Below, one piece after another: positions 44,111-53,900 of a stretch of 64,000 nucleotides of DNA; the first letter of the stretch is position 1; every line of letters starts with the position of its first letter. This DNA is from Flavobacterium sp. CG_23.5 (GTDB lineage Bacteria > Bacteroidota > Bacteroidia > Flavobacteriales > Flavobacteriaceae), in NCBI RefSeq assembly GCF_017875765.1, contig NZ_JAGGNA010000001.1, forward strand, positions 3,561,001-3,625,000, written 5' to 3'. A program made the translations under genes and the position numbers. Below the pieces are notes generated by a model. That model did no database searches and was not told the DNA's origin. It worked only from the letters and a program-made list of their open reading frames with translations.

Positions 44111-45778
44111 TTATTGTAAAGTTGCCATAGAAACTGATTTGTTTAATTTCTCACTGAAGTAGGTAGGGGATATGCCCGTACGGGTTTTAAATGCTCTTGT
44201 GAAATTTTGAGTAGAACCAAAGCCAGCTTCGTCTCCTAGTGCTTTGTTTGTGTAATTCCGGTACTTATTTTCACTTTTAAGCAGTTCTATGATATGATCA
44301 ATCTTAAGATCAGTGATATATTCTATGATTCCTTTGTCACGGTACTTTGCAATGATTTTTGAAGCATATTTGGTATTTGTATTTAATAAGGAAGCCAATT
44401 TGAACAAGTTCATCTCTTTTTCGAGATATTTTTTATTGGATTCAAATTTTTCTAATTTTTTTAGAATTGCTGTAACCACTTCAGGGCTTAAATCAAGAAA
44501 GGAATCTTTACTCACGTTTGGTACAAATTGTTTGGAAGTTTCCGGTTGGCGGTTCATCAGCTCATCGAATAATTTTTTAGATCTAAAATGTCTGTAAATA
44601 AGGAATGAAATTATTAATATCAAGATTGCTGTTGTACTAATGGCAATTACAGTTATGGAATTATTGGAGTTTTCTAAATTACGTTGCGTTTGCAGTAGTT
44701 TTTCGGTATCGTATACTTTAGTTATTTTTCCTGAAAGGTATTTGTAATTGAGTTCTAATAATTGATCTGCCTTTAGTAGTCTGTTAACATAGTATAAATG
44801 TGCTTTTGTATCATTTTTAGTTAAATAATAATCGATCATTAGTTCATAAGCCTCCCTTAATTCGGGACTTATATAGTTTTGTTGTTGAAAAATTATATCT
44901 ACTTTTTTGAAATAGAATACCGCTTTTTCTTTTTGGTTTTGAGACCAGTAATTTTTACCTATATAAAAATAGGCGAGCGTTTCATTTGCAAAATCTTTAT
45001 TACTCTTAAGATCCGGTAATGCCATTGATAATTTTTTTATAGCATCGACATAGTTGTGTTTAAAAGATTGGTTTACACCTTCAGAAAATAGAAAGTATGA
45101 TTTCATTCTAAAAATTTCAAATTGGTTTGCAGCTTTTATTCCTATTTGATTTATTTGACTGCATAATTGATATTTATTAACTCTGCTATAGCTCTGACCC
45201 AAAGAATATAATGAATTGACGTAGGCGTGATCATTTTGCTCTTTGAAATAAGTAACGCACTCTTTGAATAAAGCTATTGCCTCGTGATAAAATCCAAGGT
45301 AATATTTAGTCAGCGCTTTGCAGTATTTTAATTTGTAAATGAGATATTCGTCTTTTGTCTTAAAAATATAATCCTCTGCGATGAGGTAATTATCCAGTGC
45401 TTTCATCATCTCTTTATGATCATAATACACTATTCCTTTTGTCATGTAAGCGGATCCAATCAATTCTGGATTGGCTGTTCTTTTAGCCGCAGTAACCGAA
45501 CTGTCAGCATACAGGTATCGGAGTTTTTTATCGAATTTATAGATTAAGGATTTATAGGCAAGAGCCATTTGCTTATAGTTTTTTTCGGATTTAGCTTTAG
45601 CTAACCAGGACTGTGCATATAAGCGTTCTTTAATACTATCACTTTCCTTATAATTTATTTTTTCATTGAAGTAGTTGCAGTCTTTATTTGAGAGACTATC
45701 TGGAATTATAAACTTTTTTTGAGCGTTTAAGCCCATGAAAAACAAAAGAAATAGTAGGATTAAGTAATTTTTTTTCAT
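44111..45778 (-). CDS. TPR sensor with C-terminal AraC-type DNA-binding domain
   Basis: A 555-residue membrane regulator. A signal peptide (MKKNYLILLFLLFFMGLNA) is followed by about 300 residues of tetratricopeptide repeats outside the cytoplasm (for example KALDNYLIAEDYIF, HEAIALFKECVTYF), one transmembrane helix (ITVIAISTTAILILIISFLI, near residue 380), and the cytoplasmic HTH_18 domain with FKLASLLNTNTKYASKIIA and GFGSTQNFTRAFKTRTGISP. This TPR-TM-AraC architecture is common in Bacteroidota. A periplasmic signal probably changes DNA binding; the target genes are unknown. Confidence 0.85.
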   Translation of the reverse strand: MKKNYLILLFLLFFMGLNAQKKFIIPDSLSNKDCNYFNEKINYKESDSIKERLYAQSWLAKAKSEKNYKQMALAYKSLIYKFDKKLRYLYADSSVTAAKRTANPELIGSAYMTKGIVYYDHKEMMKALDNYLIAEDYIFKTKDEYLIYKLKYCKALTKYYLGFYHEAIALFKECVTYFKEQNDHAYVNSLYSLGQSYSRVNKYQLCSQINQIGIKAANQFEIFRMKSYFLFSEGVNQSFKHNYVDAIKKLSMALPDLKSNKDFANETLAYFYIGKNYWSQNQKEKAVFYFKKVDIIFQQQNYISPELREAYELMIDYYLTKNDTKAHLYYVNRLLKADQLLELNYKYLSGKITKVYDTEKLLQTQRNLENSNNSITVIAISTTAILILIISFLIYRHFRSKKLFDELMNRQPETSKQFVPNVSKDSFLDLSPEVVTAILKKLEKFESNKKYLEKEMNLFKLASLLNTNTKYASKIIAKYRDKGIIEYITDLKIDHIIELLKSENKYRNYTNKALGDEAGFGSTQNFTRAFKTRTGISPTYFSEKLNKSVSMATLQ

Positions 45779-46150
45779 GTTCTAAAAATGGAAATTATAG
45801 CGTTTTAAAATAAATTAACGCAGTTATGTCTGCATTTATCAGGAATAAATGTAGCTAAAAAACTTCAATATAAAGGATAGTAACCGTGAGAGACCCAAAA
45901 TGTATTTTTTGAATGTTAAGTTATTGGCTATGTATGAATTGTTTATGAATTGACTGTTGTCAATTCGGGAATTACACATGTTTAATTCCCGAATTGAACA
46001 GCAGTTGCGTTGTTTGTTACGGACTACACATTTAGTTTTGCCCTGAATTCAATTGGTTTTGTTATGAGCAAAATCGCCACTGTTCCCATTACCCCGGGTG
46101 AAAAGAACTGATGAAAAAAGTAATCAGTAACATTTAAAACATTAACAATA
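45779..46150. other. Non-coding gap with an inverted repeat
   Basis: Contains the inverted repeat at 45961-45996 and the leader of the lipoprotein gene at 46151. No other feature was seen. Confidence 0.4.
45961..45996. repeat. Perfect inverted repeat of the TTCCCGAATTG motif
   Basis: CAATTCGGGAATTA and TAATTCCCGAATTG are perfect complements (14 bp) around an 8-nt spacer. The arm ATTCCCGAATTG recurs twice in front of the RteC gene (48778, 48799), and a variant ATTCGCGAATTG lies at 54381. A shared binding site for a regulator or a boundary mark is possible. Confidence 0.6.
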
Positions 46151-46792
46151 ATGAAAAAAATATTTTTATTCCTAGCCATTTTAATGTGCTATTCCATTTC
46201 GCTTGTCCTGCAGTCTTGTAGTACCGATGCTGAATCAACTATTGACAAAATACCCAATAGTTTTGAAAAGAGAACCCACAAACCTAATTACAGCACAAAA
46301 AGTAGTCGTACAATGCCAGCCAATAACGCTAATCCTTATGATGAGGCAGGAAGAAGACTATATAAGCAAAAGTCTTATGTGGTTATTCAAAACCTTCAAA
46401 AAGGTAGCGTAATCAGCGGAGTGAAGAGTAGTGATACGCCTTCTTTATCCTCAGGCAAAGTATCGTCCATTCTTGCGGATAGTCTGTCTGAGACAATTGC
46501 TAATTGGGATGCAACAGCAGAAGCCAAATTAAGTTTTAGTCGGTTTATTAATTCCTTGCTGTTTCTTTCAAAAACGGAAGAACAATATGAAATTCTATAT
46601 GATTTTATAGTCGATTATGAAGCGAGTATTTTGACTAATGAGACATATTCGGAAAAGGATAAAGAAGTTATGCTAACGAATTCATCCGTTGTTCGGTTTG
46701 AAACTTATGAAGAGTCAATAACACCCCCAAAGAATAAAGATCCTGATTGGACTATACTTTTTAGGGAAGTAAGTTCATCAAAAAGGTATTAG
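46151..46792 (+). CDS. Hypothetical lipoprotein
   Basis: A 213-residue protein with a lipoprotein signal peptide (MKKIFLFLAILMCYSISLVL, then QSC with the Cys at residue 23). The stretch NPYDEAGRRL near residue 62 recurs in secreted Bacteroidota lipoproteins. The middle is Ser-rich and the C-terminal 80 residues look helical (RFINSLLFLSKTEEQYEIL). No function can be assigned. The gene is alone on the plus strand and followed by a terminator. Confidence 0.6.
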   Translation: MKKIFLFLAILMCYSISLVLQSCSTDAESTIDKIPNSFEKRTHKPNYSTKSSRTMPANNANPYDEAGRRLYKQKSYVVIQNLQKGSVISGVKSSDTPSLSSGKVSSILADSLSETIANWDATAEAKLSFSRFINSLLFLSKTEEQYEILYDFIVDYEASILTNETYSEKDKEVMLTNSSVVRFETYEESITPPKNKDPDWTILFREVSSSKRY

Positions 46793-46837
46793 CTGTTGGT
46801 TTATAACATAAATTTTATTTTTAAATAAGTAGGTTTA

Positions 46838-46867
46838 AAGGGCTGTCCGATAGGGCAGCCTTTTCTT
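46838..46867 (+). terminator. Terminator of the lipoprotein gene
   Basis: GGCTGTCC-GATA-GGGCAGCC followed by TTTTCTT, 43 nt after the stop codon. Confidence 0.7.
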
Positions 46868-46929
46868 AGTTTGTTAGATTTTTATTTCAAATGGTGTTCG
46901 CAGGATCTTTGATTTGTATCTTCAATAAC

Positions 46930-47790
46930 GAATGGGCTCTGATTCTAGATTTTACTTTTTTAGCTCACTTGACTTTTATTTTTATTGGTGTTTGCTTCGC
47001 CTGTTCGCTTCGCTCGGGTGTCTGAATCTTCGATTTGCCTTGATGAACCCTTCGACTCCGCTCAGGGTCACAGTAACAAAAAAATATTCACGGTTTATTA
47101 TTGTTTTTTTGTATTCATGAATCTTCGATCTCACATGCTTGAAACTTAAAAATTTAAAAACTGTCTTTTGTAATTAAGCTGACAACCGCTGGCTGTCCTC
47201 TTTTTAATTTCAAATATTACGTGCGGTGAGCCGTTCGTCTTTCAAGCTCAACTTGCGGAGCACTGTCATTCCTTTTCTTCGTTGTTTTTTACTTTATTAA
47301 TTTAAGTACGGGTTTAAGGGTATTGAATGGCGAGTGGTTTTCTTGAGGTTATTCTTTTCTTTTTTGCTTGATCAAAAAATAAACAAAAAAATCAAGCCTG
47401 AAAATTAAAAACTTAATAACTACCTCAAAACTCTGTTCCACAGCCCGAGCCGTTCGCCTTTCAGGCTCAACTCGCGGACTGCTGCCACTCCGTTTTTTCG
47501 TTGTTTTTTACGTTTTGAATTTAAGGGCGGGTTTACGAATCTTGGTTACTGATAGCGAGTAGTTTTCATTAAGATAATCTCTTTTTTTGTCTTGATACAT
47601 CCTACGACTGCGCTCAGGAGGACGGAAACAAAAGATCAAGCCTGAAAATTAAAAACTTAAGAACTACCTCAAAACTCTGTTCCACAGCCCGAGCTGTTCG
47701 CCTTTCAGCCTCAACTCGCGGACTGCTGCCACTCCGTTTTTTCATTGTTTTTTTACGTTTTTAATTTAAGGGCGAATCTAAACTGGTGAT
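46930..47790 (+). repeat. Dispersed hairpin repeats, copies C, D and E
   Basis: Three tandemly arranged copies with cores near 47222-47270, 47441-47489 and 47685-47733. D and E are nearly identical over about 130 bp (CTGAAAATTAAAAACTTAA at the left, TTTTTACGTTTT at the right). Copies C and E carry REP-like insertions (ACCCTTCGACTCCGCTCAGG, CATCCTACGACTGCGCTCAG) between CTTGAT and AACAAAA, where copies A and D have plain A-rich sequence. No gene is present here. Confidence 0.65.
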
Positions 47791-47844
47791 TTTAGAGATT
47801 AAAATAGCAGGGCGGGTGGAAAAACTTAGAAGTGTTTTTTGATT

Positions 47845-48690
47845 TTAATTCTCATCTGCTTCGTCCATGCGGGTGATGAGTTTGTTTTTGAGGGTGTTCA
47901 GGAATTTAGTTCTTTCCGTTTTTCTGTTTCGGATTTCGAGAAAAACCCGGTGAAATTGACCTAAATCAATTTCAAAAGCGGATTCGAAGAAGCTTGCGAT
48001 TTCTTTTAGTCCTGATGCCCCATTATTGAGAACACCTTCTGTATGAAGTGCATAAATTAATTCGATTAGCTCTACTTTTGAGCCAGTCCATTTTTGGTTT
48101 TTTGATAGAAGAGTAGCGGACTGCATCTGCTCTGTGTTATTCTCTAGTTTTACAATTTCAGATTCCAAGCTGTTTTTAAGTAAATCATTGGCCATGATTT
48201 TTGCCAATTTATAGTCATGTGAAGTTGAGAAACTCTGATCTGCTTGAAAGTAAAAACTATCCAATGTGAGTTTAATATCATACTTACCTCTTATAAAATA
48301 CCTTTTGTCAAGGCATCGATTATTTGTGCGGTAGTACCGGTAAAATTCCTGATTTTCGTCGAAGAAGTTTTTTAATTTTAACAATTCAGAGTTGTAGTAT
48401 TTACGAAGTGTTTTTTTAGAACCGTAGGGTTTATTGGTTTCAATATTATAAATTTCGTTATAGTAAATGAGCTTTCCCGCAAAAATAGGTTTGATATTTC
48501 GGAAAAATTCAATCTCTTCATTTTTATCTTGGAATTTGTATTTTATAAAGAAGGTTTTTAATTTTTCTAAACCCGCAATCATGATTTTTATGGCCTCTTC
48601 GTAATAATGAACTGTATGTGGACATTCTACAGGTATCAATTCTAATTGTCGGTCTAATTCCGACTGGAGGGATTGAGAAAATAATTTCAT
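47845..48690 (-). CDS. rteC: RteC family protein
   Basis: About 281 residues from the ATG at 48690 (MKLFSQSLQSELDRQLELI). The C-terminal KWTGSKVELIELIYALHTEG with EIASFFESAFEIDLGQFHRV and RKTERTKFLNTLK matches RteC, the protein that controls excision of CTnDOT-like conjugative transposons. The frame could start at 48813, but those extra 41 residues encode TTCCCGAATTG repeats, so the region is better read as promoter. A transfer gene set is not visible, so this is probably a remnant of, or a homologue apart from, a conjugative element. Confidence 0.85.
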   Translation of the reverse strand: MKLFSQSLQSELDRQLELIPVECPHTVHYYEEAIKIMIAGLEKLKTFFIKYKFQDKNEEIEFFRNIKPIFAGKLIYYNEIYNIETNKPYGSKKTLRKYYNSELLKLKNFFDENQEFYRYYRTNNRCLDKRYFIRGKYDIKLTLDSFYFQADQSFSTSHDYKLAKIMANDLLKNSLESEIVKLENNTEQMQSATLLSKNQKWTGSKVELIELIYALHTEGVLNNGASGLKEIASFFESAFEIDLGQFHRVFLEIRNRKTERTKFLNTLKNKLITRMDEADEN

Positions 48691-48777
48691 TGCAGGACTT
48701 TTAGATTGTGTGATCTTGATTGAATCAGAAACAAATCTATAGGGTGATTGTATTCGGTGCAAATTATCTAGTGTTGT

Positions 48778-48810
48778 ATTCCCGAATTGAATAGTGAAAT
48801 TCCCGAATTG
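48778..48810 (-). promoter_or_regulatory. Direct repeats upstream of rteC, 21 bp apart
   Basis: ATTCCCGAATTG at 48778-48789 and again at 48799-48810. The 21-bp period is two helical turns, so proteins bound there would lie on the same face. It is the same word as in the inverted repeat at 45961-45996. Confidence 0.6.
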
Positions 48811-48947
48811 CATACTAGTAATTTGAGTGAAATATTGGACGACAACTGGTTTAGCCCCCTAATAATCGGACTTTAACATTTTAAGTTTTACAAACATACG
48901 CAATTAGTCAATATCTTTGTCTTGCAAGGAACAAACGAAGGCGAGTT

Positions 48948-50033
48948 TTACACCGATGTTTGTAGAAATGTTTCAGGCCTGGTCATTTCGATTTCACTAA
49001 AATTTAGTTCACCCACAAAAAAAGGCGGAATCTCTAAATTTTGCAAGGAACTGCACTTCAGACTCGTATTGCCCGATATTTGTTGGTATGGGATTTTGAG
49101 TTTGAATGTTATTTTTCGTTTTATTTCATCTCTTTTTTGTTCGATTAGCCCTTTATTCCAGCATTCTAAAAAGATATTTGGAGGTAAATTACAAACTGAG
49201 GAATGTAGACGTTCATTATTGTATTTCTCATAAAAAATGGTCAAAACACCTTCCAATTCATCGATTGTCCAAAAATGAAAAGGTCTTAGTTTTTTTGCTA
49301 AAATAGCATGAAAACTCTCAATATGTCCATTTTCCTGTGGGGTATATGGATGTGTAAAGACTTGATTCAGGTAGTTATCTTTGAAGAAATTTTGAATCAT
49401 TTTTGCCGAAAATCGACTGTCATTATCATTGCGAACCTCAATATGAATCCCTTTTTCTAGGCAATTATTTGGTTGTAAATGATTTATTATAATATGTTCC
49501 CATGCCCTTTTAACATCTTCTTTTTTGATGGAATAGGCAACCGTCCAATGCAAAACAAGTCTGGTAAAAGTGTCAATAGTTGTTAGCACATAGCTATGCA
49601 TTTTATACTCCTCGACCCACACAAATTTAATGTCCATTTCCAAAACTTCAAAGGGCTGACTTGGAAAAACCTTACGGTATTTTACCCTGGTTTTACTAGG
49701 CTTTTGATGTTGTTCCTTCAATAATTGTGCGCCTTTCATCAATCGATATACTTTCTTATGATTAATATTGTAACCCATCAGTTGTAAACTAGTTTCCATT
49801 TTCCGATGACCATAATCTGTGTCGAGATCTTGATGAGCTTGCTTTATTTCTTCAATAATCACATCATTTGAAACTTCAAATTTTTGCCCGTACTTGTCAG
49901 TGTAAAAAGTCGTCGTAGAGGGACTTCTTCCTTGATTAGTCCGCTTGTTTTGATAATAATACTGGTGTTTGGTTATTGCTGAAATTTGAAATGCCACTTC
50001 TTTCTTCAAGCCCTGAAAAATGTAGCCTCTCAC
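48948..50033 (-). CDS. IS3-family transposase OrfB, copy 4
   Basis: As the other OrfB proteins but with METSLQLMGYNIN in place of METRLQLMGYDIN. The DDE residues are unchanged, so it should be functional. Confidence 0.9.
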   Translation of the reverse strand: MRGYIFQGLKKEVAFQISAITKHQYYYQNKRTNQGRSPSTTTFYTDKYGQKFEVSNDVIIEEIKQAHQDLDTDYGHRKMETSLQLMGYNINHKKVYRLMKGAQLLKEQHQKPSKTRVKYRKVFPSQPFEVLEMDIKFVWVEEYKMHSYVLTTIDTFTRLVLHWTVAYSIKKEDVKRAWEHIIINHLQPNNCLEKGIHIEVRNDNDSRFSAKMIQNFFKDNYLNQVFTHPYTPQENGHIESFHAILAKKLRPFHFWTIDELEGVLTIFYEKYNNERLHSSVCNLPPNIFLECWNKGLIEQKRDEIKRKITFKLKIPYQQISGNTSLKCSSLQNLEIPPFFVGELNFSEIEMTRPETFLQTSV

Positions 50034-50344
50034 GAGTTCCTTTTTTTCTCCAAGGCAAATTTCTTTTTTAGCAATTCGTCTTTTAACTTGCCTTCAAGCT
50101 CTTTTTGAATAACAATTTCTTTGAGTAGCTTGTTTTCTTTTTCCAGTTCTCTGATTCGTTTAAGCTGTGCGGGGGTCATTCCATGCGCAAAGCCCTCTTC
50201 GCCCATAGTATCCATCTTCTTCTTCCATGAATAATAACTCGCAGGAAATACCGAATATTTCTCTAATGTAGGTTTAACACCTTGTTCTGAAGCTTCCTTT
50301 ATGATCTTTAGCTTCTCTTCTTTGGTAAATTTTCTCTTTTCCAT
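50030..50344 (-). CDS. IS3-family transposase OrfA, copy 4
   Basis: Protein identical to the other OrfA copies despite silent base changes. Confidence 0.9.
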   Translation of the reverse strand: MEKRKFTKEEKLKIIKEASEQGVKPTLEKYSVFPASYYSWKKKMDTMGEEGFAHGMTPAQLKRIRELEKENKLLKEIVIQKELEGKLKDELLKKKFALEKKRNS

Positions 50345-50403
50345 CGTACAAAATTATAGATTTCTATTTATAATTGTGTCCGATTATTTAAGGGGCTGAA
50401 ACA

Positions 50404-50750
50404 CCACGCTAAAGCATAGGGTAAAAGTAGCATTAATTATGCTCCAGTTTGATAATGGTTCTATCAAAAGCTTTATGGATCGGGTAAAAATTACAAAAAA
50501 GGATTTCAGCAAAGACAGACAATTGCATGATGGGTCATTGTATAATGACATACTTAACCTTGGGATGACGCATATGACAAGTGCAAATAAGAATGAATTG
50601 GATTTAAAACTATACCAATATTGCCAGTATAAATTCAATCAGTTAGATGCCGATGTGTGGGTAGGAATTGCAGATATGAGTGCAGACAAGAATAAATTTG
50701 ATTTCACAGGGCTTTTTTTTATGAGTAAAAAAAAGCCACAGCTACTATAA
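50404..50750 (+). pseudogene. C-terminal fragment of an unknown protein cut by IS copy 4
   Basis: The frame is open from the IS end through an internal ATG at 50439 to the stop at 50750, and reads LKHRVKVALIMLQFDNGSIK, later YQYCQYKFNQLDADVWVGIA and SKKKPQLL. The upstream part of the gene is missing, having been lost to the left of the IS. No family was recognised. Confidence 0.5.
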
Positions 50751-50754
50751 ACTT

Positions 50755-50841
50755 ATGTACAGATTCAGATTGATTAATAATGTCTTGGATAGACACCATG
50801 AATTGGAAAACGAGGAAATTTATTTTGCGCCTACGGGTTAA
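50755..50841 (+). pseudogene. N-terminal fragment resembling DUF2971 proteins
   Basis: A 28-residue frame from ATG at 50755: FRLINNVLDRHHELENEEIY then FAPTG and a stop. The ELENxEIYFA block is the beginning of DUF2971-type proteins. The rest of the gene is absent. Confidence 0.4.
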
Positions 50842-50922
50842 TGTTTAGGGACAGTCACGGAATGCAATTCCGCGCCAACGGGGTATCACTGTTACTGGAC
50901 AATCTTAAATTAATTTTCAAAA

Positions 50923-53900
50923 TCACTTTAATTTACCTTTCTTGTTTTCTACAATCTGCTTAATAAATTCTCCTTTGTTTTTACTTTTTAATTTTCCTAA
51001 TTTCATTTTTATCTCAGCCATCAGCTTTAAATAAAGTTCATCAACTTGAGGGCTATTTTTTCTTAAGTGGTAGTAAGACATTATTTTTAGGAATGACAAA
51101 TCCTTTATGTAATTATAGCTTGACTTTTTTACAAATACTTTAATAATTTCAGGGTAATTATTTCCTTTAATATCACCATATAAAAAAACAGACATAAATT
51201 TTTCATATTCAGAAATGTTAAGAGTGAGTATATCATTCTTTATTTTGTCCTCGATTACTGGTCTCATTTTTTGACTTCCCATCCATTTGTGCATAACATT
51301 TTGGTGCATAACAGGTAAAACAGTTATGAATAGATTGAAATCAATATTCTTTGGAAAAAAATCAGGTTCTTTTTTATGCTTTAGATAAAATGTGATCAAC
51401 GAATCTCGATATTGCATTAAAAATGAAATTGAACTTTCTAAGATATTTTTGTATGATTGTAATTTTACCTCAAAATCATCAATATCTTCAGAGTTTTTAA
51501 GTACCACACTCGCTAATTTTAAGATAGTATCAATATTCTTTTTGGTTTCTAAATTATTCTGTGATGCAGTGAAATTATCATTTGATTTCTTAGGAATGTC
51601 TTTTTCTATTGGGGTTCTAGACAAGGTTCTATCAAAAATTTGATCTAATTTTTTTTCGTCAAATTTTGTTTTTGATCTTTTCTCATCAATATGAAATGTT
51701 AGTGATTTTTCTTTTTTTGATTCTAGAACAGAATCTATTTTAACATAGTTCTCTCGAATATCGTCATTAAAATCTGAAAATGCGACATTTAGTTTTTCTT
51801 GCGTGAACAAAAGTATATCTAAACAATCTCTTTTCAGACCTGTGTAATACTCGATTTCTTCGGTGTAATTTAGATAATTATCATTTGATAATACGATTTG
51901 TTTAAATTTGAGATCATAGTCGAATTGCAATGCTAAAAAGAAATGAAACATAAATGCAGTCTTAAATCTTAATTTAGTATCATCGTCTTCATAAGAGAAA
52001 ATCCCCCTTTTTATAAAATCCTCAAGAATCTTTTCAGGTTTTCCAGAGAATTTATTTTTAAGATAAGTAGTTATGAACTTTAGAAGGTCGGCGTATTCTA
52101 TATTGTAACTTAAGTCAGAATCTCCATTGTCTTTCATAAATCTTGCTATGTACGACAAAAGCCTTTTTTTATTTGTAAAATCAAATGTATCTGAGTATAT
52201 GTTTTCAATATTTGTTTTCTCTAAAATATTTTCTATAAATAGTTCTACAAGCACAGAATTATTTATAGGTTTTTTTTCTTGTCTTTCAAAAATCCATAAA
52301 AATAGAGTAACCGATAAAGGGGTTTTAGGCAATTTAAAATCGGTAAAACTTTTCAATAACTTTTCCATGTTACCTTGCATGTCGACATCTTTTCCTTCAA
52401 ACCATTTTGATATTAATAATTTAATTTCCTTACTCGTAAAATCTTGAATAAAACAAAGATTAAAGTTAAATATTTCATTATGAGTTAAGTATTCAGTTGG
52501 AACTGTGTTGTCTAGTGTATGTGTAGAAGTTCCAATAATTCTTATGTTTCTGTATTTTTTAACGAACTCTTTCAAAATAAATATGAGTTGATTATGTTCA
52601 GACTTAAATGAAATATCATCAATCAAAAGGACTATCTTATTTGTATTTAAGAAAGATTCTATTTCTGATGCAGAAATAGAGAAAAACTCCCTGAATATTC
52701 TTTTAAGATCCTTATTTTTAATATCTGCAAATTTCAAAAGTATAGGAAGACAATCAGAAGAAGAAAACTTGCTAATTGCTTCGATGAATATTTTATCAAT
52801 TAGAAGAGTTTTTCCTGATTCTCTACTGCCATATATCAAGTAGTTAGAATTGTCATTTAAGATACTATCAATTGTATAAGACTTAGTTTCTTCTTTTTTA
52901 AAAGAATCTTTGGGGTTGTTGAGAATTCTGGGTTCTACAAATATATTTTCAATTGAACACTTAACGCTTGTATTATTATTTGACATAATAATATGATCAT
53001 TTAAACTTTCAACTACTCTGTTTTCAATAGCTTGTACTAAATCAATTTTCCTGTAATAATCGGCTAATTTATCATCTTTTAAAATTTCAAATATCTTTTT
53101 TCCATCTTCTGTTCCAATATCTGTATTAGGCACAAATTTTTCATGCACTTCAATATATTTCCTATATTCAACTTGAATGTTTGAGTGGTTATTGAAATCG
53201 ATTATAGTATAGCCGTTTACATATAAAGATTCTTTTGGAGCGTCCGCAATTGTTGAATTGGCAACGGAGATAAATATACGCCCGTTTAAATTTTGAGCAT
53301 ACTCTGAATCTAATTTATGAACATGACCAGTTAAAAGAGTATCATAATTTTTGTAAATCAAAGGTTTTATATCCACGAAATCAAATTCTTTAAAAAATTC
53401 TAATGGATGATGAATTAAAGCTATCTTAAAGTCACATTCATTTAAGAAAACTAGCGAATTTTCTATTTGATTTTTCCCTAGTAAAATATTTCCTTTATCA
53501 TCTTCATTTTTACAAAGCCATGATGAGTTTAAACAAGAAATTCCAATGCTTCTATTATCTATATTAAGTTTAAAACTATTTTCGAAATTGGATAATTGCG
53601 AATTAGGATAGTCTTTATAAAATGTTTTTTCCCAATCTTTATAATTTTCTAATCTTTTTAAATAAATTGAACCCTCTCTATTTGACGAGATGAATTTATC
53701 TAAGTTGTGCGTATTGATAAGATTGCCTTTAATACCAGTTTCAATAATTTCATCTATTTTACTCCTATAAACATCATGATTTCCCGAAATTATAAAGATT
53801 TTGTTTTTTAATGAAGGATTGCTTTTTAATATTGTATTGATAAAAATATCTTCAAAGGACAAGAAACATAATTCAGAATCTTTAAAACCAATACCCCCCT

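Larger units (their letters stand above)
48847..50403 (-). mobile_element. IS3-family insertion sequence, copy 4
   Basis: Exactly 1557 bp with the same ends (TGGTTTAGCCCC...GGGGCTGAAACA) as copies 1-3, but with at least nine base differences scattered in orfA and orfB (for example AATATTGTAACC for AATATCGTAACC). No exact target duplication flanks it (CAAC against CCAC), which hints at a later deletion or recombination. The right flank is cut into a gene. Confidence 0.9.

Noticed and set aside
48691..48813. Extended N-terminus of RteC
   Set aside because: It encodes the TTCCCGAATTG repeats, is unlike RteC homologues, and a better start exists at 48690.
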